From Mucilaginibacter sp. cycad4 (GTDB taxonomy: Bacteria > Bacteroidota > Bacteroidia > Sphingobacteriales > Sphingobacteriaceae), in assembly GCF_034263275.1 (NCBI RefSeq), contig NZ_CP139559.1:6634001-6698000 (forward strand): a stretch of DNA of 64,000 bases. Reading direction: 5' to 3'. Below are positions 34,469-41,791 of the stretch, piece after piece. The notes beneath the pieces are model-generated. The model searched no databases. It was given only the letters and a program-made list of their open reading frames with translations, and had not been told where the DNA came from. Numbering within the stretch: the first letter of the stretch is position 1; each line of letters starts with the position of its first letter. Both the position numbers and the translations under genes were made by a program.

Positions 34469-35365
34469 ATGGTAAATTTTGAATGGTTCCGTACGTTTAA
34501 GGCGATTTATGAAACCGGCTCACTAACCGGAGCAGCTGAAGCACTGTTTATTTCCCAGCCGGGAGTAAGCCTGCACCTAAGCTCATTGGAAAGTTATGTG
34601 GGCTACAAATTGTTCGACCGTACCTCGCGCAGAATGGTATCGACAGAACGGGGCAAGATCCTGTATAATTATATTCAGGAATCCATTAGTAAGCTGGAAG
34701 AAGCCGAACGGCATTTTCATAAAAGCACCGAAAAAGATGTGCCTACTATTAGTATAGGCATGTGCTTTGAAACTTTTCAGTTTACGCTTGAACCCTACCT
34801 GCCCACACTGCCTTTTAATGTGATCATCAAATTTGGCGAATATCCCGAAATGCTGGCCGACCTGGACAACGGCATCCTCGACATGATCGTTACGCCTCAT
34901 AAAGGCGATTATAAGGGGCTTGAATATAAACCTTTTTTTAAGGAACGCATAGTGGTGTTGGCCGGGGCGCAAACACCCACCGATGAGTTTAATGAACTAT
35001 TGAAAACTAAAGATCTTACTCAGATTCAAAACTGGCTTAAAGCTCAAATCTGGTACGGCTCATCGGGCGATATGGAACACCTGCGGCGTTTCTGGCATAT
35101 TAACTTCGGGAAGCGGCCTGATTTCAAGCCTAATTTCATCGTTCCTAACATGGGCTCCATTATCCGCTGCCTGAGTAATGGTAGGGGGATAGCCGTGATC
35201 CCTGATTTTCTTTCAAAAAAGGAGCGGGACAGCGGCAATATCAAACTGCTTTGGGAGGGGTACAACCTGATAGAAAATACGCTGTACTTCGGCACACGCA
35301 AAAAATCCATTTACGCTGAACAGGTAGGAATGATCCAGGAGATTTTTGAGCGGGAGATGGTTTGA
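34469..35365 (+). CDS. LysR-family transcriptional regulator
   Basis: This 298-residue regulator has the N-terminal winged helix-turn-helix at residues 3-62 (FKAIYETGSLTGAAEALFIS, LFDRTSRR) and a type 2 periplasmic-binding-like effector domain from about residue 90 (PTISIGMCFETFQFTLEP, then IVVLAGAQTP). It is divergent from the mdaB/YgiN pair with 99 bases between the starts and a palindrome midway, so that pair is the probable regulon. The effector is likely a quinone or electrophile, by analogy with QseR/YwfM-like regulators; this part is inference. Confidence 0.92.
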   Translation: MVNFEWFRTFKAIYETGSLTGAAEALFISQPGVSLHLSSLESYVGYKLFDRTSRRMVSTERGKILYNYIQESISKLEEAERHFHKSTEKDVPTISIGMCFETFQFTLEPYLPTLPFNVIIKFGEYPEMLADLDNGILDMIVTPHKGDYKGLEYKPFFKERIVVLAGAQTPTDEFNELLKTKDLTQIQNWLKAQIWYGSSGDMEHLRRFWHINFGKRPDFKPNFIVPNMGSIIRCLSNGRGIAVIPDFLSKKERDSGNIKLLWEGYNLIENTLYFGTRKKSIYAEQVGMIQEIFEREMV

Positions 35366-35653
35366 GGGGGGCTAATGATAGGAGATAAATAATAGAGACA
35401 GGTGCCGCCCGCTTCCTGGCGAGTGGCAATTATTAAGCGGCCTCTGGGGCTTGTAGTGATAACATAAGCTCGGGTTAAACGAAAACTTTTTGTAACAATT
35501 GATTTTGCCCGGAAACTAATATAAGTGCAAAATGGTTTGCGATTCGGTTTCTAACAATATCTAATAAAAGTAACCGGATCTTTCATGCCAGGTGCAGTAT
35601 TTATATCGCCGGGATAGAAAATTTAGGTATAATAAATCAATAATCTACTGCCT

Positions 35654-36460
35654 GTGAAACGTAGAGAACAATATCAAAAAAGCTGGAAGTATACATTGTT
35701 AATGGTAATGCTGTTCTGTTTTTTTTGCGCGGCTATTCTGATTATCTGTTCTATCCTTTTTAAAGAGATTTCGAAGCCATGGGGGGACATTTTACTGGCA
35801 GGTGCAGCATCCGTTTTGGTCTTTTTATTGACAATCCCTTTTTCAAAATGGTCAAAGTTGTCGCTTAACAATATAGGCGTAATTCCTTCCATGAGATCAG
35901 TTTTTAAAGTTGTACTGGGATTGATAATAGGACTGATAATCTCCGGGATGCATATAGCTGCTATTGCTTTTTTCAGCCATATCTCATTGAGCCGGCTTAA
36001 AGGCACCTCATTTACCATCACAGTAGCCATGTTCCTTCTGTATTTATTGACAGCCCTTCGTGAAGAGCTCGCATTTAGAGGCTATCCGCTGCGCAGTCTT
36101 GCCTTTTCTATTGGCAATTGGAAAGCACAAACGATTATCGCCGTATTTTTTGCTTTAGAGCATTTGGCCGGAGGATATACCTGGGGACAAGCAATTTTTG
36201 GTGCCGGCATAGGCGCTATATTGTTTGGTATCGCCGCCCTTCGGTCCGGAGGCATTGCACTTCCCCTTGGGATGCATACAGCATGGAATTTTAGCCAATG
36301 GTACATGGGGTTTAAACTTGAAAAGGGTATGTACAATGCCGTTGTTCCGGAAGCATTTCAATCTTCAAATCAAATGGTAATCCAGGTTTCATATGTAGTA
36401 ATTATGTTGGGAGCCATAGCAGCCTTTTATTTTTATAAATCGCCCCAACATAAAGTCTGA
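35654..36460 (+). CDS. CPBP-family intramembrane glutamic protease
   Basis: This 268-residue polytopic protein (about eight helices) belongs to the CPBP (CAAX protease/Abi) family of the inner membrane. The catalytic motif EELAFRGYPLR places the two glutamates at residues 137-138 and the arginine at 142. The second and third motifs are FFALEHLAGG (His170) and PLGMHTAWNF (His208, Asn212). All the residues needed for activity are therefore present. Family roles include bacteriocin immunity and prenyl-protein processing, and none can be chosen here. The start is a GTG at 35654 preceded by no closer ATG with the full first helix. The gene is monocistronic. Confidence 0.9.
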   Translation: MKRREQYQKSWKYTLLMVMLFCFFCAAILIICSILFKEISKPWGDILLAGAASVLVFLLTIPFSKWSKLSLNNIGVIPSMRSVFKVVLGLIIGLIISGMHIAAIAFFSHISLSRLKGTSFTITVAMFLLYLLTALREELAFRGYPLRSLAFSIGNWKAQTIIAVFFALEHLAGGYTWGQAIFGAGIGAILFGIAALRSGGIALPLGMHTAWNFSQWYMGFKLEKGMYNAVVPEAFQSSNQMVIQVSYVVIMLGAIAAFYFYKSPQHKV

Positions 36461-36549
36461 TCTGCTGTTGCATTGGATACTTAATAAAGAAGACAGATAA
36501 GGAATGCACTCCTGGTGCCGGCGTACGTGCGCCAGCGAAAGAGATTTGG

Positions 36550-37296
36550 CTACTTAAACCCAAATATTTCTTTATTGAGGTTTCCCGTATACCATCTGCC
36601 ATTAATAAAATAGTATGTTTCCTTGCCTAAAATGATCATCGGAAAAATACCGGCAACTTTTTGTCTGGCTTTGTTTTTTGTGGTGATAAAATGGTCGTAT
36701 AAGTTTTCTTTGACACTATAAAAGGCATTTTGCGCAGTATCAAAAGCCAGAACGCTTTCATTGTTATAAATGTAATTTGTTTCGGGATTGCGTTTTGAAT
36801 TAAGGTCATCATGAACATGCACTTTGAGCCCGTAATTGCCCTCCCTGTTACTGGTGACTATTAATTTGATATTATAGTGTTGTTTTTCATCGCCAGTCTC
36901 ACTATTAATATAGTTCAAAACATGCATGGCTTCATACAAATGAGGCCCGTTTACGCAAATGATCAACGAGTTACCTAATCCTAAGTTTGAGCCACCCCTT
37001 ACGGCATATCTTATTTCGATAAAGCTCTTGTTTAATAAATATGTTTCAGGAGGTACACCCCAAAAATCAGATATGGTTATGTTATCCTTTAGATAGGTTA
37101 CTTTGAGAACGTGTTTTTCATAATCGGGGATGATCTTTACCGTTTGATTTTTACCATCGATGGATACAAGATGATATATTTTTGTATCTCTTTTGGTTGC
37201 TTTTGTCTCAGCGGTTTTTAACCAATCTTGCGCGGATAAATGATCGAAAGAAAGTATGAAAACTAAAGCAATAATTAAGGCGCCGCATTTGCTCAT
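36550..37296 (-). CDS. Exported protein of unknown function
   Basis: The 248-residue product has a signal peptide (ALIIALVFILSFDHLSAQ, cleavage near residue 22) and a mature part with a predicted mixed alpha/beta composition. I see no known motif. Mid-regions include IPDYEKHVLKVTYLKDNITI and GLKVHVHDDLNSK, and the C-terminus ends with VAGIFPMIILGKETYYFING and RWYTGN. The gene is monocistronic, between the CPBP protease (convergent) and an AT-rich repeat-like intergenic stretch. Confidence 0.7.
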   Translation of the reverse strand: MSKCGALIIALVFILSFDHLSAQDWLKTAETKATKRDTKIYHLVSIDGKNQTVKIIPDYEKHVLKVTYLKDNITISDFWGVPPETYLLNKSFIEIRYAVRGGSNLGLGNSLIICVNGPHLYEAMHVLNYINSETGDEKQHYNIKLIVTSNREGNYGLKVHVHDDLNSKRNPETNYIYNNESVLAFDTAQNAFYSVKENLYDHFITTKNKARQKVAGIFPMIILGKETYYFINGRWYTGNLNKEIFGFK

Positions 37297-37747
37297 ACAG
37301 ACAAGGTTTACACGCCAATTTATGCTTTTATTTTACTGTTTTTATTACTAATTCCAAATAAAAATAATGGTGGCGCTATTGTGCAGGTACCTTTTATCGA
37401 AAATAGGATTATTTCAAAAAAGCTCAAAAAATCAAAAAAAAATCAACGTTTCAGATGTGGGTAAAAAAGGCCGGTTCTGAAACGCTGATTTTCTGCTCTG
37501 GGAATTTTTATTGATTGATAATCAATCAGTTAATGGTGTTTCGGGTGAAAAATTAAATTATTGATTATCAGTGTGTTTCATGATTTGTCTGTTTCGGTAT
37601 TTCACATTCAAAAAATGGAACACTTCTCATTTACGGAAAAAGAAACACCGACATTTTTTTAATTTTTTTTCGGGAATCAAAAAATTGGGACACCTTGTTT
37701 GTTACAATGGGTATCAGCGTTTTGAACCTTTTCAATATTAGGCGTGC
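37297..37747. other. AT-rich non-coding stretch with hairpin and GGTGTTTC/GAAACACC words
   Basis: No ORF with protein-like composition is seen. AAAATCAACGTTTCAG (37439-37454) pairs with CTGAAACGCTGATTTT (37477-37492) with one mismatch. A near-palindrome of the form TGATTGATAATCAATCA lies at about 37512-37528. GGTGTTTC at about 37532 and GAAACACC at about 37641 are inverted copies. The stretch may be a decayed insertion or hold regulatory RNA, and I cannot decide. Confidence 0.4.
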
Positions 37748-38140
37748 TTACACCGTGGGCGCTGCTGTAAAAATGCTTGTATAATACTTGCGATAGGCAA
37801 ACAGCAAAAATACCTCTAAAACTATAACCGCCAGTCCAATTGGCAAACCCGCCGGTGCCAAAATGGCATGGAACAGGAATATATTAAGTGAAATAGGCAG
37901 GAGCAATAACACAAACAGCGCCGTATACCGGTTGATAATTAAAAACAGGCCGCTGGTTATTTCAATTACCTTCATGTATTGGAAAAAATAACCTGAACCA
38001 AATAATCCGCCGCTAAATGCCTGTGCCTTATCGCTCATGGGCGGTTGGGCCATATGCAGAAACTGGAAAAAGAAGTTTAAACCAAACACCACGAAGACGA
38101 GGCCCAGCAAAACGCGGGCAATTAATACTGCAATTTTCAT
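37748..38140 (-). CDS. DoxX-family membrane protein
   Basis: This 130-residue protein has four predicted membrane helices and the DoxX pattern: LIARVLLGLVFVVFGLNFFF at the start, the helix with GLFLIINRYTALFVLLLL, and the last helix (GLPIGLAVIVLEVFLLFAYR). DoxX proteins are small membrane subunits linked to redox or thiosulphate metabolism, but most members have no known function. The frame is open 20 codons further upstream to 38200, but that extension is hydrophobic junk and the ATG at 38140 gives a normal-length protein. The divergent neighbour is msrA. Confidence 0.85.
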   Translation of the reverse strand: MKIAVLIARVLLGLVFVVFGLNFFFQFLHMAQPPMSDKAQAFSGGLFGSGYFFQYMKVIEITSGLFLIINRYTALFVLLLLPISLNIFLFHAILAPAGLPIGLAVIVLEVFLLFAYRKYYTSIFTAAPTV

Positions 38141-38233
38141 AATTAATAGGTTTAATATAAGGTTAAACACTAAGTTTAGTAATTTAATTGACATATTCAA
38201 ATCTGCCTCATAGCTAACTATTTAAACAGGCAT

Positions 38234-38241
38234 TACTTTTG
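38234..38241 (+). promoter_or_regulatory. -7 element of msrA
   Basis: TACTTTTG matches TAnnTTTG and is 14 bases upstream of the ATG at 38256. Confidence 0.5.
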
Positions 38242-38255
38242 ATAAAACAGGACAT

Positions 38256-38801
38256 ATGAACATTCAAAAAATAACTTTCGGCAACGGTTGCTTTTGGTGC
38301 ACCGAAGCCGTTTTTCAATCTCTTAAAGGTGTAACATCAGTAACCTCGGGTTATATGGGCGGCAAGGTTTTAAACCCAACCTATGAACAGGTTTGCACCG
38401 GTGCTACCGGCCATGCCGAAGTGATTCACCTGGAGTATGATGCCGACGTGATCTCTTTTGATGAACTGTTGCTGGTATTCTTTAAAACCCATAACCCAAC
38501 AACACTAAACCGCCAGGGCAACGATGTGGGAACACAATACCGCTCGGCTATATTTTATTATACAGATGAACAAAAACAGGCTTCAGAAGCGATGGTCAAA
38601 ACGCTTACCAACGAGCAGGTTTTTGACAATCCTATCGTAACCGAAATAACCCCGGCAAGCACATTTTACAATGCCGAAGATTATCACCAGAATTATTTTA
38701 ATGATAACCCTAATAAGTCGTACTGCGCGTTTGTTATCCAGCCAAAACTCAATAAATTTGCCAAGGAGTTTAAGGATAAAATAAAGCCGGAGCTGTTGTA
38801 A
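38256..38801 (+). CDS. msrA: MsrA, peptide-methionine (S)-S-oxide reductase
   Basis: MsrA (181 residues) repairs oxidised methionine in proteins, using thioredoxin. The active-site motif GCFWC is at residues 11-15 with the nucleophilic Cys12, followed by TSGYMGG and a long conserved stretch including THNPTTLNRQGNDVGTQYRS. The YHQNYF motif is also present. The resolving cysteine is probably in the SYCAFV segment near the C-terminus. There is no signal peptide, so this is the cytoplasmic form. No msrB gene is adjacent. The protein is of standard length. Confidence 0.97.
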   Translation: MNIQKITFGNGCFWCTEAVFQSLKGVTSVTSGYMGGKVLNPTYEQVCTGATGHAEVIHLEYDADVISFDELLLVFFKTHNPTTLNRQGNDVGTQYRSAIFYYTDEQKQASEAMVKTLTNEQVFDNPIVTEITPASTFYNAEDYHQNYFNDNPNKSYCAFVIQPKLNKFAKEFKDKIKPELL

Positions 38802-38817
38802 GCTATACTGTGGTCGT

Positions 38818-38885
38818 CCCGAATTTATTTCGGGATCCCACTTGCATGGTTGCTGAGCGCGTGAGGTGCTGAAACAAGTTCAGCA
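38818..38885. repeat. Two-hairpin dispersed repeat
   Basis: CCCGAATTTATTTCGGG (38818-38834) and TGCTGAAACAAGTTCAGCA (38867-38885) are each perfect or near-perfect hairpins joined by 32 bases. This pairing is a widespread intergenic element in Bacteroidota. A long frame reading through it (MLKQVQHDAC...) is an artefact and not a gene start. Confidence 0.75.
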
Positions 38886-38928
38886 TGACGCCTGTTTGTA
38901 TTTATCGGGAAAAACCTCTCTTAGCATC

Positions 38929-39735
38929 ATGAAAAAAAGCTATAGCTATCTACTATTAGGCCTGTTGTTATTCAGCGCCTGCTCATCTGTTAAAAAAACT
39001 GCCAACCCTAATACAAGCATTACCAACGATGGTAAAATCTGGGCTTCGTTATGGCAGCAACGGGCGGCGGAGTACAAGGCGTTATGTTTTCAGGCCTATA
39101 ATATAGCTAAGCTCAGGGTTGATGAAGCAATGAAGAACCCTGGCGATAAACCGCTGGCTATTGTTACCGACATTGACGAAACCGTACTGGATAACAGTCC
39201 ATATGATGCCCGCCGCGCCTTACAAAATTTAGATTACAGTGATGCCACCTGGAAACAATGGACAGATAAAGCCGTTGCTGATACCGTGCCGGGCGCACCT
39301 GCTTTTTTTAAATACGCTGCATCAAAAGGGATTACGATATTTTATATCACCAACCGCAATGAAAATGAACGGGCAAGTACGCTGAAAAATCTGCAGTTGT
39401 ATGGATTGCCTAATGCCGATGATGAGCACCTGCAGTTAAAAACTACATCATCGAGCAAGGAAGCGCGCCGTCTTAACGTTTTAAAAACACACAACATCCT
39501 GCTGCTTTGCGGCGATAACCTGCCCGATTTTGACCTGCTATATGATAATCACCCCGCCGAAGAAAACAGGACGGCTACTACACAAAGGCTGCAAAAGGAA
39601 TTTGGCAGCAGATATATCGTTATTCCAAACCCTTCATATGGTGATTTTGAAGGAGCGCTGTTCCGGATTAATTATAAGCTTAGTCCGGCCCAAAAAGATT
39701 CGGTGATCAGGGCGAAGATTAAAGCTGATCAATAA
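38929..39735 (+). CDS. e(P4)-family 5'-nucleotidase/acid phosphatase lipoprotein
   Basis: This 268-residue outer-envelope lipoprotein belongs to the HAD superfamily class C acid phosphatases (lipoprotein e(P4)), which dephosphorylate nucleoside monophosphates in the periplasm. The lipobox is LLFSACSS with Cys18. The HAD motif I is DIDETVLDNSPY with the nucleophile Asp81 and general acid Asp83. GITIFYITNRNENER and LLCGDNLPDFD carry the later motifs. The C-terminus is rich in Lys. I chose the ATG at 38929 over the 21-codon-longer frame because the extra codons come from the palindromic repeat at 38867-38885. Confidence 0.93.
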   Translation: MKKSYSYLLLGLLLFSACSSVKKTANPNTSITNDGKIWASLWQQRAAEYKALCFQAYNIAKLRVDEAMKNPGDKPLAIVTDIDETVLDNSPYDARRALQNLDYSDATWKQWTDKAVADTVPGAPAFFKYAASKGITIFYITNRNENERASTLKNLQLYGLPNADDEHLQLKTTSSSKEARRLNVLKTHNILLLCGDNLPDFDLLYDNHPAEENRTATTQRLQKEFGSRYIVIPNPSYGDFEGALFRINYKLSPAQKDSVIRAKIKADQ

Positions 39736-39946
39736 AACTTCTGTAGTTTAACGGTTGGCAAGTGGTAGCCGCCGGGGCATGGTATATAACTTAATTGCCT
39801 GTATTTGCGTATATTTACACGCTGATCCCTCTATAGCTTTGATTGTTTTATATAGCTAAAAGCATTTTACTTAGTTTAATAAAATAATTAAATGTTTGGG
39901 AGATGTCATAATCTTGTGGCAAAATATGCATGAAACGCAAATAAAT

Positions 39947-39958
39947 TGCAAATTTGCA
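39947..39958. promoter_or_regulatory. Palindrome upstream of the DASH cryptochrome gene
   Basis: TGCAAATTTGCA is a perfect 12-base palindrome, preceded by a direct GCAAAT copy at 39937. It lies 33-44 bases before the ATG at 39991, in the promoter region, so it could be an operator. Confidence 0.4.
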
Positions 39959-39990
39959 TACTGCATTATTCAGTTAACCCCTGTTTAACT

Positions 39991-41286
39991 ATGAGTGATA
40001 GAACTATTCTGGTTTGGTTTAGAAATGACTTGCGTATTCACGATAACGAAATTTTGTTAGAGGCTGTACGCAAGGCTGATAAAATACTGCCGGTTTATTG
40101 TTTTGATCCTTATTATTTTCAGCATACCGAAAGCGGGGGTTCAAAAACAGGGAGCTTCAGAGCGAGGTTCCTTTTAGAAGCCGTTGCTGATCTCCGCAAA
40201 AATTTACAGGGTTTTGGTGCCGAATTGATCATCCGTATTGGTAACCCTGCCGAGGTGATCCCGCAGCTTGCCGAAGAATACCAGGTAAATGAAGTTTATC
40301 ATCACCGTGAAGTAGCTTACGAGGAAACCAACATCTCCGAGCAGGTTGAAACGGCCCTGTGGAAAATGAGGCTTAACCTCAAACATTTCATCGGTCACAC
40401 CATGTACCATAAGGAAGATCTTCCTTTTCCAATAAAGGATATTCCTGATAGTTTCGCGGTTTTTAAAAAGAAGGTGGAACGTGACAGTAATGTTCGCCCA
40501 TGCGTGCCAACACCGGATCATATCAGCGTCCCTGAAATTACCGACGCCGGCGAATTGCCAACCTTGCAACAGTTAGGTTTAAATGAGCCTGTTGATGATA
40601 TGCGCGCTACCGAATATTTTCAGGGGGGCGAAACCGCAGCTTTGGTGCAAATGCATAAGTGTTTTGCCAATGTTGATCAGCTCTTAAAACAAAAAAATGG
40701 CCGTAACGGCTCTGATTGCTCTTCAAAACTTTCTCCCTGGATCTCGATAGGGTGTATCTCGCCGCGGCAGGTTTACTGGGAAGTTCAGAAATATGGCAGC
40801 AATAGCAACCTGTTAAAGCTTGAACTGCTATGGCGCGATTACTTCAGGTTCATGTTTAAAAAACACGGACAAAAATTTATTAAAGCTAAAGACGAAACCC
40901 GGGACCTTGCACCGGATGCCGACCTGCTGCTCCGGAAATGGAAAAATGGCGAAACAGGGGTACCCCTCATAGATGCTGCCATGCATGAGCTTAATGCTAC
41001 CGGCTATATCAGTAATCAAAACCGGCAGGTAGTAGCGGGGTATTTAGTAAATACCCTCAAAGCCGACTGGGTACAGGGCGCTGCTTATTTTGAAGAAAAG
41101 CTTATTGATTACTCGCCGGCCAGCAATTGGGGTAACTGGGCCTTTATTGCCGGTGTTAATGATGCTAAAGAAAGCAAATACGCTATAGTCACCAAACTGC
41201 CCAAAGAGCTTGAGGCCAAAACCGATTTTGTGAATACCTGGCAGCCCTCGTCAATTGATGAGGCTGGAGATCTGGTTGGGGTGTAA
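39991..41286 (+). CDS. DASH-family cryptochrome / photolyase
   Basis: This 431-residue protein is a DASH cryptochrome, a flavoprotein that repairs cyclobutane dimers in single-stranded DNA and may act in blue-light signalling. It starts with the photolyase domain (ILVWFRNDLRIHDN), has the FAD-binding segment with WRDYFRFMFKKHG, and ends with NWGNWAFIAGV. The segment ERDSNVRPCVPTP in the middle is characteristic of the DASH group. I used the ATG at 39991 because the 15 extra codons upstream lie in the promoter region. The gene is monocistronic, with no photolyase partner in the window. The symbol phrB is avoided because DASH proteins are distinct. Confidence 0.94.
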   Translation: MSDRTILVWFRNDLRIHDNEILLEAVRKADKILPVYCFDPYYFQHTESGGSKTGSFRARFLLEAVADLRKNLQGFGAELIIRIGNPAEVIPQLAEEYQVNEVYHHREVAYEETNISEQVETALWKMRLNLKHFIGHTMYHKEDLPFPIKDIPDSFAVFKKKVERDSNVRPCVPTPDHISVPEITDAGELPTLQQLGLNEPVDDMRATEYFQGGETAALVQMHKCFANVDQLLKQKNGRNGSDCSSKLSPWISIGCISPRQVYWEVQKYGSNSNLLKLELLWRDYFRFMFKKHGQKFIKAKDETRDLAPDADLLLRKWKNGETGVPLIDAAMHELNATGYISNQNRQVVAGYLVNTLKADWVQGAAYFEEKLIDYSPASNWGNWAFIAGVNDAKESKYAIVTKLPKELEAKTDFVNTWQPSSIDEAGDLVGV

Positions 41287-41304
41287 TTGAAGTTCACTGT
41301 TATT

Positions 41305-41378
41305 GCGTTTTGATAGTAGCGGATGCTGTCCGTCATATGACGGATAATGCCCTGTGCGGTATGAGTGGATAGCACTGG
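41305..41378 (+). repeat. Dispersed repeat, copy 2 (pair with 22863-22940)
   Basis: This stretch matches the minus strand of 22863-22940 over about 75 bases. Shared words include GGATAATGCCyTGTGC and a CCGTCA..TGACGG palindrome. It lies just after the cryptochrome stop. Confidence 0.75.
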
Positions 41379-41402
41379 AAATCAATTATGATAGATCCGT
41401 AA

Positions 41403-41585
41403 TTACCACTGCCGTTCTTCGGCTATATAATTATCAATATCCGTTGTGCTCCACAGTGATGTACCTAAGCCAGATATACCTGACAGTTTTATTTTACTTT
41501 TCTTTTGTTTAGGTTTGCGCTGTGCTTGCTTATCGGGTCGCTCAACCTGTAACAGAATTTCTTTGATATTTAAGTCGGTATTCAT
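41403..41585 (-). CDS. Small antitoxin-like protein without a partner
   Basis: The 60-residue product has a short helical start (MNTDLNIKEILLQVERPD), a basic middle (KPKQKKSKIKLSGISG) and the end LWSTTDIDNYIAEERQW. The end resembles the toxin-binding tail of VapB- or DUF2281-type antitoxins, which commonly reads (D/E)IDEYI.E.R.W. No PIN-domain or other toxin gene is next to it. It may be an orphan or solitary antitoxin. I used the ATG at 41585 and not the TTG three codons earlier. Confidence 0.5.
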   Translation of the reverse strand: MNTDLNIKEILLQVERPDKQAQRKPKQKKSKIKLSGISGLGTSLWSTTDIDNYIAEERQW

Positions 41586-41759
41586 CCTCACCAATTTAAT
41601 AAAAATCTTTATCTAATTATTATTTCTATAAACCATCTATTTAAATAACTGTTGTTCTTTTGCCTCAAAACTCCGTATTTTCCTGTTTAAGGATAAAATA
41701 GGCTCAACAAAGGGTAAATTTCTTTACAATTAATTATGAAGTATATAGGGGTATATGCT

Positions 41760-41767
41760 TACTTTTG
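41760..41767 (+). promoter_or_regulatory. -7 element of sucAB
   Basis: TACTTTTG matches TAnnTTTG and lies 24 bases upstream of the ATG at 41792. It overlaps the alternative TTG start at 41765, which argues against using that start. Confidence 0.5.
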
Positions 41768-41791
41768 TACCGTTTTAAAGATCAGTTTCAC

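Noticed and set aside
38866-38928. Upstream in-frame extension of the e(P4) phosphatase (MLKQVQHDAC...)
   Set aside because: It is translated from a dispersed palindromic repeat; the signal peptide begins at 38929.
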